A DNA stretch of 17,406 nt from Cyclostephanos tholiformis (GCA_036939975.1 JALLPB010000333.1:1-17406); one strand, 5' to 3'. Shown: positions 1 to 9,406, counted from the stretch's first letter. Notes: generated by a model not told the origin, from the letters alone. Program-made: numbers and translations.

Positions 1-84
1 TATTTTTAATTTTCTGACTAATTTAGTTAGATTTAGTGTCTGTTTCTTATCCCCCTGTGTTTCTTATCCCCCGGTCTCTACGGT
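1..84. repeat. AT-rich flank with a 15-bp direct duplication
   Basis: A 15-bp word (TGTTTCTTATCCCCC) occurs at 41-55 and again at 58-72, separated by two bases. The copia homology of the minus-strand element stops at about position 85, just inside RNase H, so this stretch is either unrelated flank or a rearranged end. No LTR or polypurine tract of the minus-strand element is seen here. Confidence 0.6.
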
Positions 85-992
85 ATATGCAATAGTGCCA
101 CCAGCGAGACGCGAGACGGATTACGGCACCGCCAAAAGAACGGCGGGTTTTTACCCAGGTCGCCCAATACGAGTCGGCATAAGCATGCAAGATATTGGCA
201 TCAGGACAAGGCATATCGAGAAGAAGATCCTGTTTGTCTATTTATTGCCGGGAGTGGACCTTTGTTAAGTTCCATGCATGGTGCAGTTCACCAAAAGTAG
301 ATGCCATCATTGTGAATGGCATAGAGATATTTCAGGGCGTGCTTGACACCATGGTAGTGGTGTTCATGGGGTGCATAGTTAATCTGAGAGAGCATGACTG
401 CAGTGTAAGCGAGATCGGGGCGAGTGGTAGTCATCACCCAGATGAGTTTGCCCATGCCGCATCGATAGGAGATTTTGTGAGAGGTAGCCAGCTTCTTTTG
501 GATCAGCACATCGGGATTACCAATAGCAGCATTAAATTTCTTGGTCCAATTAGGGTCTGATGGCAATGAAGTAGGGCGATCAACCAAGGTTGTAAAGCTA
601 CTTATCCAAGAGGAGAGGTACTTATCAGTAATCTTCTTGATGAATGCAGACGTAGAAATTTTAATATAGTTTCAAGTCTTCTGCACATTGATGCCACTGT
701 ACACATCCAGATAACATTGGTGCTTCATAGGTATAGAGAGCTCTTCGTCGATGAGGTCGAGGAGAATGTTCGCCATGAGTTCATCCGGTGCAGCAATAGT
801 TGCAAAATCATCCGCCTGACATTTTAAGAGAACTCGTTTCCCATTGATGACACCTGAGTAGAGACATGGTTCATGGACTGTGGGAGTGAGACCAATGTCT
901 CAAAGGATGGAGTCAGCATGCTTCTCCCAGAGGCGGGGCAATTCAGGGTGACCCTGCATAGCAGAGAGCACTCGGATCACCTCACCAGGTTG
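85..992 (-). pseudogene. RT C-terminal part and truncated RNase H of the older copia element
   Basis: This is the downstream half of the RT gene split by the plus-strand insertion. From 986 the frame continues directly from the segment ending at 9002. Recognisable blocks are AMQGHPE, LWEKHA, TPTVHEPCLYSG, the catalytic QADD (QVDD in the other copy), then the connection region with GNPD, MTTTRPDLAY and HYHG. Three in-frame TGA codons lie at complement 900-902, 672-674 and 288-290, each at a place where the family has arginine. The frame is open between them. RNase H starts after a frameshift near 200-250 with HAYADS, and the next residue, normally catalytic-region Asp before Trp, is Tyr. A 7-bp tandem duplication (GCGAGAC, 104-117) shifts the frame again. 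Homology stops after GGTIAY at about 85. Confidence 0.85.
988..992 (+). repeat. Target site duplication, left copy (GGTTG)
   Basis: GGTTG directly precedes the 5' LTR and is repeated directly after the 3' LTR at 9002-9006. A 5-bp duplication is usual for Ty1/copia integrase. Keeping one copy restores the RT frame of the interrupted element. A 6-bp reading (AGGTTG) is possible if the LTR ends one base earlier. Confidence 0.9.
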
Positions 993-1087
993 TGTTATGG
1001 TATAGTCTAGTACGTAGCTAAGTAAGTACTCTAGCCACTCCTTTTCCTATCCGCTCCCATGCTAGTAGGGATGACAGGATACTGAGA
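993..1087 (+). repeat. 5' LTR
   Basis: The 95-bp sequence begins TGTTATGGTATAG and ends ACTGAGA. It differs from the 3' LTR by three transitions. It is very short for an LTR that must carry promoter and polyadenylation signals. The start TGTT is typical, while the end GA departs from the usual CA. The end is fixed by the target duplication and by the primer binding site one base further on. Confidence 0.92.
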
Positions 1088-1088
1088 G

Positions 1089-1105
1089 ATTATGAGCAAT
1101 CGCTC
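1089..1105 (+). other. Primer binding site, probably for a half-tRNA-Met
   Basis: One base after the LTR the sequence reads ATTATGAGC. Its complement, GCTCATAAT, has the form of a tRNA-Met anticodon loop (CAU anticodon preceded by CU and followed by AA). Several Ty1/copia elements prime from the 5' half of tRNA-Met cut in the anticodon loop, rather than from the tRNA 3' end. The other copia element has ATTATGGG at the same distance from its LTR. The exact tRNA cannot be confirmed from this window. Confidence 0.65.
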
Positions 1106-1277
1106 TGCTACGCATCGCGATTAATCGGCCTCGCCTTCGGCTCGGCAACCCCCCCATCCTTCGAATAATTATCCCCAATTTTCCGCCGATCCCCGGTCAA
1201 TCCGACAGATCGCACTGCTCCCCCCCCATCCTCTGCTCTTCACTGAGTTACCACTTACTATGTACTACAACACAACC

Positions 1278-4169
1278 ATGACCTCCCCCCGTGATGACCC
1301 TGATGTCCGCCGTTGACGATCCCTCCAACTTCTGGGCATCGATCCTGACATTGCGAACGATCGTGACGACAACCCTCCCCCTCCTGGCGAATTCCAACCT
1401 GGCGAATCCCAACTCGACTGGAGCCAACCACTCTTATCTCCCCCATCACTTCCAGATGACATGTTTACCCTTGTTGCTTGCGAGCACCAGGGCCGTCCAA
1501 CCACCAGCCCATGCAACACCGTCCCTCTAGATATCATCAACCCACCGGTCCAATTACACAATCAGTTTGAGCTACTGGGACAGGAGGACGCCGACACGAG
1601 TGTCTCGGGCGATATTGTTGAGACACGCTTCATGGGGTCTGTCGATGATGCATTCTCTACCCCGTCGTCCACTGTTCGAGGGATCACGGCCATTGCTCAT
1701 GCTACCAACACCACCATCACGGAGATTAACGCCATTCCAGATTCATTTCCAGTTTTTAGCAACGACCTCCATGGTCTCGAACTGTCTTTTACTTCCAAAC
1801 TTTCTTCTGAAATTGGCAAAATATCTTCCAAAATTGGCGTGATGGGGGAGACCATGTTGTCTCTGTTCTCCACACTACAACAGAGCTTGGCGCACACGAC
1901 AACTGAGCTCATTGCAGATATTACTCGGATGAATTCTAACATGAAACTGTTCAAGGAACGGGTCGACCATGACAATATCTTGGTGACCACGGCTATTACC
2001 ACGCTCTCCGGCAACACCACGCGCTTGTCAGAGGAAATGACGGCCCTGTCAACCTGTGTGATCGAACATCAGGACCATCTCGACAACCTCCTTGGTTTTG
2101 AAGAGGCACGACGGGCCCAAATGGATGACCACTGGTGCTCGATCGTCGAGCTCAAAGCAACTGTCGAGGAGGTTAAGACGGCTGCGACTACACAAACCGA
2201 CCACTTCACAGCTCAGCTCGACGGCCTTCGTGTGAATACCAACACGGTCACCACGGCGCTCCAAACTGACGTCAATGACCTCCGTGGTGGAATCATCCCG
2301 AATTTACGTGTGCAGTCCACGAGTATTGCCTCTACGGTGCAACAACTGGAGGACAAAATTGCTGCACTTTCGGCTCGCCCCACCACGCCACCACCGACAC
2401 CAGACTTACCTGACGAGGTGCCACAGGACATACCTGAACTTTCCTCGGACATACCCGACCTTCCCTCCGCTACCTCGTGGTTCACCCGCCCGAACTTTCC
2501 ACGGGTCGACAACCCCAGGATTGTCCGCGTGATCGCCCCCTATGCGTTTCTACCATGCCGCTCGACAACTACAAGGGGCCACCTTTCATGGGGGGGTGTA
2601 TCACATCGCCACGCTCTACCAATACGAAAATGACAGGCCAGGACCTTGAACATCAGCCGGCATGACGTTGCTAACCTCGCTTGTTCGGAGTACCATGGTG
2701 GCCCACACGGTGTCAAGGCCCTGTCTATTCAATTCATCCACGCATGCAGGTACCAACCATTTGCCTCCACCGAGTACGCCGACGATATCCTCCCTTGTTA
2801 CGGTAACATACAACTCCTCCATAAGAAGGTCCGACAGGCATGGTTCAACCCCCGCACCCTCATGTCCGGTCCCTCGGTTGATCGCATTCTGGAGAAAGGT
2901 CTTACTGTCCTGCCCAAACTTCGCAATACCAACGCTAAGGGTACAGTCGCGTTCTACGAGCGTTTCCAACAGGTCTCGGCTGCCTATTTGATTCCACTGA
3001 TGCCGTTTGATGCCATCTGCTTGTGCAATAATTATGAGGGTCTATTTCCCCCCGGTCTAGGGACGGACGCCTACGTGGAGTGCTCTGCGGCAGTCCTTGA
3101 GGTCCTTCCACGTCTTCTTCCTACCACAAATACCGAGGTTTGTGCACTGGTATCTGCAGTGTCGAACACGTCCCGCAATAGCTACGATCTCCTGTGGCGG
3201 GTCTTAGAGCTCTACGTTCCCGGCTTCGACCCTGCGGTCCCAATCGCACAACCCACGTGGTCTCGGGAGTCTACGATTCTGGACTTCTGTCAGAGTCACC
3301 TGCTCTACTTCCGCCTTCAGGCTAAGAAACAGGTGTTCTTCTCGGCCCGGGACCGTACAAACATTTTCCTCCGGGCGGTCGCACCTTCTGAATATGCTGA
3401 CGTGGTTACAACGATTATGACAAGTGTGGACACATACCACCACCCGGACAATGACGGTCACCTCCCGGACCAGTTCCGCCTCATGGAGATCGCGATGCTC
3501 ATCCACAACAATGCAAAACACCGCATTTGGGATGTCCAAACTCCGCGCATACACCACGTTACGACCAATGGCACATTCTTCAACGACAACGACGACGACG
3601 ACAACTCTATGGATGATCCACACATGCTCGTCCAAGGTTACACACCTCGGGTAAACCATGTATACCAACAGGACGGCCAACCACCAGCCTCCAACCCCTG
3701 TCAGAACACTCCGCGATTTGGTGACCGCTACGGCAACCGTGGAGGCGGCGAGCAATTCGACGACCGCGGACCTCCCATTTCACTGGGCACTCACGGCGGG
3801 ACTCCAGTTTTACAGGGCACTCACGGCCGGTACACCCGCCCGGACCAACGGCGCCGCCCGTTCAAACCGGGGGTTCAATGCGTAGCATGCAAACGCCTTG
3901 GCCATGAGGCTGTTAACTGCGATATGCTTGCCATTGCTCTATTCATCGACTGGTACACCAAACAGGAGCTCACCGCCACCAATAAAGACCGACTTGAACA
4001 ACAATGGCTTACCTGCTGGAAGGAAAAGCTTGGAATGCCTGCACGAACCCCTCGTCAAGTCATACAAATGTACTGTGACATGAACAACATCACAGAAGAC
4101 TTCCTGGCTGAGGCTATGGATTGGGAGTGCTGGCCCGAGTCAGATCCCCCGGACGACGACTCCACTTGA
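1278..4169 (+). pseudogene. gag: gag (capsid/nucleocapsid) of the plus-strand copia element, two premature TGA
   Basis: Gag packages element RNA into cytoplasmic virus-like particles. One frame runs from ATG 1278 to TGA 4167-4169, about 963 codons, interrupted only by TGA at 1314-1316 and 2631-2633. The N-terminal 400 residues are polar, Ser/Thr-rich and coiled-coil-like, ending in a Pro-rich run (PTTPPPTPDLPDEVP). The stretch just before the second stop (about 2540-2630) matches the other copy poorly, so compensating indels are possible. After it comes the conserved capsid-like part with GPSVDRILEKG, LMPFDAI, LLWRVLELYVPGFDP and YFRLQAK. An Asp-rich patch follows, then an RGG-like stretch and one zinc knuckle, CVACKRLGHEAVNC (about 3879-3920). 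The similar gag end in the other copy (CWPE here, CWPN there) supports the natural stop. It is longer than most plant copia gags. Confidence 0.88.
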
Positions 4170-4204
4170 CTAGGGTACGGTCCTACTGGATGCATCTGGT
4201 TTGA

Positions 4205-5854
4205 CCATATTCCCCAGTTTCACCATCCTCACATCTCAACCACGACTGGCTCCGGACGTCCCACTGCCCTTGCACCCTCCGCAACCGACACCTTGTTGCC
4301 ACCCTCCGACCTCCTGCCGAACCTCCTCCGACATCTCCGACTGTTCGCTTCACCGCTATCCCTCAGGGATCCATTCTATCAGGCGCCCTCCGCTCTCCCG
4401 CACTAACAGACATGTCTTCCTCTCCCACCACATACATTCGGGAAAACCTCATCCACACACAACATGAGTTTAACGACGACTTGATACGTCTGCGGGCATT
4501 TAACACAATCATCCGAATTGCGGCACAACCACGGGTCTTTGGCATTCACTCTGACAGCGGCTCCTTGGTTAGGGTACGGAAACTCCTGATCGACAATGGC
4601 GCAAACATCTGCATCACCGGCGACCTCACGAGCCTGGTTAGTGCCATGGACATCCCCCCCATGCCAATTACTGTTGCACTTGCAGAATCGGCCGTCACAA
4701 CTGATGACTGCTGCACCATACGTGGGTTCATCCCATTAGTATGTACGGATGGGTCAGTCTACTGGCAACTATGCTTCTACTGTGCCAACATCGTCAAGAC
4801 AATTATATCCCTACAGGCGGTGCTGGCTTCAAGCGACGTCTTTCACACCTGGATGCAAACAGGATACAAGGACGGACGCCCTGGCACAATTCGTTTTGAT
4901 AGCGCCGACGGATTCCTTTCAATGCATCTCCCATTGGAATACCATGACGGCCTTTATTACTGCACCACAGACATAATCACTGTCCACCCCGACAAACCCA
5001 CTCCCGACTCTCCCAACATATTTTGTGTTGCAATGCCTGTCCCTCCATCAGCGCTCCGATGCCCTTCGCGGTACACCCCGGTCTCAAAAAGCAAACAACT
5101 TGAGTCAGAACTGTGGCTCCTTCGCCTTGGCTCCCCAGGTGTCACACAACTTGATCGGCTTCCAGGTAACGTGACTGGAATCCCAGCTGAATTCGATCAT
5201 CACCCCTTCCACTTTATTGACTTCAAAGTACAGGCCCGCATCAGGAAACAGGCCGCTCAGCGTACAGCCGTTCGGACAAGCAACAGGAGGCGCTGCTTCT
5301 ACATGGACTATGGTTTTATGCGAGCGTCCACTCCAACCTATGGCAAATGCAACAAGGCGACCGATCGGGTGGTATTTTTCTATGACGGGTACTCTTCCTA
5401 CCTCCTCATCATGGATGAGGCAAGCCAATACATCTGGGTGTTCTTAACATCAAGCAAAGACCCCCCGATCAATATCGTCTCATCTTTCCTTACACAACAT
5501 GGTCATCCCGATGGCAGTTGTATACGCACTGATCAGGGCGGAGAACTAGCCCGAAGCTTTGCATTTCAGGACTCCGCTCTCCGCAACCACAAATATGTTG
5601 TTGAACCCACCAGATTGGACAGTCCTTCCCAGAACGGCGTGGTCGAGATTTACATTGACAGCTTTGGCGTGAAAACACGCACCCTCCTTTATGGCGCGGG
5701 TCTCCCGGCTAAGTATTGGTCAGCTGCGCTCACCCACGCCGTTTTCCTACACAATCAACTTGTCCATTCTGACATGCGTAAAACACCATTTGAAGGCTAC
5801 TTTGGCTTGAAGCCCGACTTATCTCGCCTTAAGGTGTTTGGCTCTCGAGTGTGA
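4205..5854 (+). pseudogene. pol: pol part 1: protease and integrase of the plus-strand copia element
   Basis: The frame is open from 4205 (after an in-frame TGA at 4202-4204) to TGA 5852-5854; the first good ATG is 4412. Counting from that ATG, the aspartic protease motif is IDNGANICITG at residues 60-70, with Asn where DSG or DTG is usual. A linker leads to the integrase, which shows LWLLRLG and HHPFHFID at 225-270 but no HHCC zinc finger. The catalytic triad appears as MDYG (D299), RTDQGGE (D374) and NGVVE (E412), 37 residues between the last two. LLYGAGLPAKYWSAAL and TPFEGYFG follow, as in other copia integrases. The gag-pol junction at 4170-4411 has no clear start, and the frame differs from gag. 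The frame breaks at FGSRV, where relatives continue. Confidence 0.9.
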
Positions 5855-6225
5855 AGCAGGCAGGCACACATGCAGGAAAATTGGACTGCAATGACTTTAC
5901 CGGAAACTTCCTCGGATACTCCGCTACAATGCAGAATATTACGTACATTGACCTCACATCCGGCATCGTGAAAACCAGCCACCACGTGGACTTTGACGAA
6001 GCCTGGTATCTCCAGCCATCCCGACCCCAGGCGGCCCAGTTACTTTATGATATTGGACTCGAACCCGACGACACATCTGTCGATGCCACGACTGCGCCGC
6101 CTCAGTCGGAAACAACCACACCTATCACCCTAACCAACCTCGAGACTTTATCCTACGTTCTGGCGCCACCAACCCATCAATCTGGTTACAACAAACGTTC
6201 CATGGCCCCTGATGAAATCTTTTGA
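5851..6225 (+). pseudogene. pol: pol part 2: integrase C-terminal domain
   Basis: The segment continues the integrase after a frameshift at about 5850, probably loss of two bases in a GTGTG run. Motifs are KLDCNDFTGNFLGYS, YIDLTSG, KTSHHVDFDEAWYLQP and AAQLLYDIGLEP, equivalent to the FLGY / DV-F-E region that closes copia integrases (GKGY-like module). The same FDEAWYL and LLYDLGLEP occur in the minus-strand element. The rest is a Pro/Thr-rich linker, which stops at TGA 6223-6225. The next frame takes over in the 14-bp overlap, so a second frameshift is inferred in the variable linker. Confidence 0.85.
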
Positions 6226-7597
6226 CCAGCCCTCATCTTGGGTAATACCACCGGAGTGCCGTGTATCTCCTTTACCCCTCCGTGAAAACGCCCTACCACC
6301 CCAATCTGACCAGCTATTCAGACCTCAAATGGCAACGGCAGCAATGTTACACACTCCCCCTTTCCACCCTGCACCTCCTACGGATGATGCCCTTACTACC
6401 GCATCACTTCGCCCCATTGTCATGCAAACAAAGGCCAACCTTGCATCGGACCTGGTTTCGGAATATATGATATTGCGAAAGAACATCACCCTGATATACA
6501 TGTCACCGTGCCCATATTTTGATGCTTTCGAAGAGGAAATCGATCTACGCAAGTTCGACATCAACAAGCATCGGACTGCTGGTCTCTGCCTGGCTCAGGT
6601 TGATGGATGCCTCATCCTTGGTGGCATGGCGCCTAGCACACCTGGGGCGAAAATCACACGTTGGCGAACAAGACTTAAAGGCGCCTGGCTCATCAAAATT
6701 GGTGACACGGAAGTCGCTACACTCGACGACGCAAGACACGCTTTTGAACAGCACTCCCTCGCTGATTCGCGACCGGTTGTCCTCCTATTCTCACACCCGG
6801 AAATATGCCCCACCTTGTCTCACAACGGCGTTCCTCTCGTCTCATCTGCCCCATTCCATCAACAAGTCCACGACCAAATGAACCAACGATGGGATTTTGA
6901 TACAGTTGCCGCACACCTCCTAAAAGCCCCACCCTATCAACATATTCAGGATGGCAACATCATCAACTGCGTCACAAAAGCCATGAAGCTGACCCGAGGT
7001 AAATTGACCCAGATGGAAGATTGGAACGACTGGTTAGAATCAGAATATCTCCAACTAAATCAGTACCACCGTCAAGGTATGTTTGGTGAGCCAACTGCTG
7101 CCAATGAAGGTGACGTGATATTCCACCTCGTTTGGACATACAACATCAAAGCGGTCGACGGTCGCAAAAAGGCACGGTGCATGTGTGACGGCTCTACACA
7201 ATCTGGCCAGGTCCACATCCTTGCAGAAACATATGCCAATTGCGTCGAGCAAACAAGTGCACGCCTTTTCTACGCGGTCTCCGCCGCCGAAAACATGCTA
7301 ATCTTTGGCGCTGACGTTTCTAATGCTTTTGCTGAGGCTCCTCCACCAAAACAACCATTTTTCATTCGACCAGATCGGTCGTTCAATGAATGGTGGACAA
7401 ATCACCTCAAACAACCTGCAATACCACCCGGCCACATCATCCCAGTGTTGAAAGCAATGCAGGGCCATCCTGAATCCCCGTGCCTGTGGGAAAAGCATGC
7501 CGGCAAAATTCTTTGCAAACTCGGACTCATACCTACCGTCCATGAACTATGCCTCTACTCTGGTTTGTTCAATGGCAAACGTATCTTGTTCCTCTGA
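6212..7597 (+). pseudogene. pol: pol part 3: PDZ-like domain and N-terminal two thirds of reverse transcriptase
   Basis: The frame holds 461 codons up to TGA 7595-7597. After a Pro-rich linker (to residue 90) comes YMSPCPYFDAFEEEIDLRKF, then a domain at about residues 122-195 with GLCLAQVDG, GMAPSTPGAKI, LKGAWLIKIGDTEV and PVVLLFSHPE. Its order of strands and the 'GDTEV' turn resemble a PDZ fold. RT begins near 265 with WNDWLESEYLQLNQY, then VWTYNIK, DGRKKARCMCDGS, ETYANCV and the first catalytic Asp in FGADVSNAFAEAP (D368). LKAMQGHPESP, LWEKHA and NGKRILFL follow. The TGA sits directly before QVDD, at a position that is Arg in relatives and Cys (TGT) in the other copy. Confidence 0.88.
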
Positions 7598-8125
7598 CAG
7601 GTTGATGACTTGCTATCGCTGCCCCGGATGCCAAGACATCAGACACGCTCATGGACCTCATAGACGAACTTTCAGAGCCGATCAAACGTCAGGGCTACCT
7701 GGACCTCTACAACGGTGTCAACATTCTTCAAACTCATCATTACATAAAACTTACCGTCAAAACATTCGTTGAAAAGGTTTTTAGACAGCACATCATGACG
7801 TGGATGAAGACATCATATCCAATGCCCCATCGCTCAACACCCCTACCTCCCAATGACGACTGGATCAAGAAGTTCAACTCGGCCATCGGGAACCCAGATG
7901 ATAAAGCACAATTAGCCCTCCACAAACTGATGCAAATATCATACCGCTCTGGCGTTGGTGAACTTATATGGGCCATGACTACCTGCCGTCCCAATCTTGC
8001 ATATACCAGTGTGAAATTATCCCAATCCAATACCTGCCCGGCCGAGGTACATTACCACGGTCTCAAACATGCCCTGAAATTCCTTTACAATTCCCGCAAC
8101 AATTCTGGCATCCTATCCCTTGTAT
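7598..8125 (+). pseudogene. pol: pol part 4: RT active-site QVDD, thumb and connection region
   Basis: CAG GTT GAT GAC at 7598-7609 gives QVDD, the YXDD equivalent with two catalytic aspartates. A single-base loss just after it (near 7611) moves the frame. In the new frame AAPDAK, LMDLIDELSEPIKRQGYLDL, GNPDDKAQ, SYRSGVGELIWAMTTCRP, AYTSVKLSQSN and HYHGLKHALKFLY follow, matching the minus-strand copy block by block. The frame is lost again at 8111-8126, between a Gly-Ile pair and CMELPEGPLP, and would run out at TAA 8155-8157. Confidence 0.87.
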
Positions 8126-8891
8126 GGAGCTCCCAGAAGGTCCGCTACCGGTCATAAATAGTACAATATCTGACCTCCGCCTGGATGGGCGACCGGATTT
8201 TCCACCTCTTATCGCACACGCGTATGCCGACTCGGATTGGGCTACATGCCCCAAAACTCGACGCTCGTTTGGTGGAGTATGTATACGCCTCGCCGGAAGC
8301 ACGATAGCTTACAAATGCCGTTTCCAGCCTACAATAGCAGGATCCAGCACCGAGGCGGAATTCATGGCTGCATGCAACACCGGACGAACAATCCTCTACA
8401 TCCGAAGTATCCTTTGGGACCTTGACATTCCTCAGGAAGCAGCAACCCTTCTCTATGAAGACAACGATGGGTGCACCGCAATGGGTAACGCACAAAAACC
8501 CACTACACGCACTCGCCATATTGACATCAAGTTTTTCACCCTATGCAACTGGGTGGAACGCGATCTTATGCTTCTTGACTGGATCGATACAAGCATCAAC
8601 ATGGTCGATCACCTCACGAAAGCGCTGCAACCCACACTCTTCCATCATCATGCTGACTTCCTTTTAGGCCACATTCCACCAAATTACTCACCAGTTTACT
8701 CGTCAATCATAGGGGACTCACCGAATATGACACCCAACATTGACTTATTTGTACCCACCACTTACACCACTCCAATCACAGCCCATGCCACACGTGTCCA
8801 TTGCCCTCATAAATCAGACTACTCGGGCAGTCCCTGGCTATGCATCATTTGCATGGGTCTTACAATCCGTTATTCCACGCACATTACATAA
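8126..8891 (+). pseudogene. pol: pol part 5: RNase H and C-terminal tail
   Basis: RNase H degrades the RNA strand during reverse transcription. After the frameshift, CMELPEGPLPVINS leads into HAYADSDWA (Asp at codon 8229), KTRRSFGG, GSSTEAEFMAA (Glu at 8352), LLYEDNDG (Asp at 8460) and TRTRHIDIKFF (Asp at 8523). The acidic residues expected of a copia RNase H are therefore all present. VDHLTKAL and HHHADFLLGHIPP form the usual end of the family. About 60 further residues run to TAA 8889-8891 without a recognised motif. The polypurine tract and 3' LTR follow at once. Confidence 0.9.
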
Positions 8892-8893
8892 CG

Positions 8894-8906
8894 AATTGTG
8901 GGGGGG
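8894..8906 (+). other. Polypurine tract
   Basis: AATTGTGGGGGGG lies directly before the TG of the 3' LTR. A purine (here G) run in this position primes plus-strand DNA synthesis in LTR retrotransposons. Confidence 0.8.
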
Positions 8907-9001
8907 TGTTACGGTATAGTCTAGTACGTAGCTAAGTAAGTACTCTAGCCACTCCTTTTCCTATCCGCTCCCATGCCAGTAGGGATGGCAGGATACTGAG
9001 A
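8907..9001 (+). repeat. 3' LTR
   Basis: It has 95 bp, begins TGTTACGG and ends ACTGAGA. Three transitions separate it from the 5' LTR: at LTR positions 6, 70 and 79 approximately. GGTTG follows directly. Confidence 0.92.
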
Positions 9002-9006
9002 GGTTG
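9002..9006 (+). repeat. Target site duplication, right copy (GGTTG)
   Basis: Matches 988-992. On the minus strand it supplies the codons at which the RT gene of the older element was opened (CAA CC). Confidence 0.9.
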
Positions 9007-9406
9007 CAGTGGCAGTCGATTCAAGTGGTGCACCCACCATTCATTGAAGGCACCATCTGGATAGATATAGAAACCTTGTTGGGGGGGTGGAGCCTCGGCG
9101 AATGTGTTTGAGACATCTGCCCCATGGATGAGAAGGTTTTCAGTGGTGGATATGCCATAGAACATCCTGGAACTCATCGGATCGATGCAGTTAGAGTATG
9201 TCTCATCAAGGATGATAGCTTTGCCAGCTTGTGGTGATCCATCGCAGATGCAGCAAGCTTTCTTTCATAGATCCAGTGCCTTGATGTTTTATGTCCAAAT
9301 AAACCTTGAGCATGATACTGATTGAGCTGGAGATATTCCAAATCTTGCCAATCTTTCCAGTCAGGTCCATTAATCAGCTTTCCATGGGTCTATTTCATAC
9401 CTTTTG
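9002..9406 (-). pseudogene. pol: RT N-terminal part of the older copia element, up to the insertion point
   Basis: On the minus strand this reads WKDWQDLEYLQLNQYHAQG, then a frameshift and a deletion of about 45 bp relative to the other copy (near 9285-9300), then DGSPQAGK, DETYSNC, the catalytic-Asp block HGADVSNTFAEAPP and FNEWWVHHLNRLPLQP. There the plus-strand element begins. Coding continues at position 987 in the same frame once one GGTTG is removed. A TAG stop lies near 9390. This is the fingers and palm region of a polymerase no longer functional. Confidence 0.87.

Larger units (their letters stand above)
993..9001 (+). mobile_element. Ty1/copia (CoDi-like) LTR retrotransposon, near full length, inactivated
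   Basis: The element is 8009 bp with 95-bp LTRs (92 of 95 identical) and flanking GGTTG duplications. Internal order is primer binding site, gag, protease, integrase, PDZ-like domain, RT, RNase H, polypurine tract. Integrase before RT places it in Ty1/copia, not gypsy. The coding capacity is broken by in-frame TGA at 1314-1316, 2631-2633 and 7595-7597 and by frameshifts near 5850, 6212-6225, 7611 and 8111-8126. All motifs needed for assignment are still readable, so decay is moderate, in line with the similar LTRs. It sits inside, and opposite to, an older relative. Confidence 0.95.

Noticed and set aside
195..560. Plus-strand open frame of 121 codons
   Set aside because: It lies antisense to the clear RT coding sequence of the older copia element and has no motif.
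4167..4412. Programmed ribosomal frameshift between gag and pol
   Set aside because: The two copies need different frame changes at this junction and both carry nearby stops. No slippery site stands out.
1314..7597. TGA read as arginine or another amino acid (alternative genetic code)
   Set aside because: Stops in the decayed copies also include TAA and TAG (for example in the minus gag and the 14016-15509 pseudogene), frameshifts accompany them, and gag and pol end at ordinary stops. CpG decay explains the TGA excess more simply.
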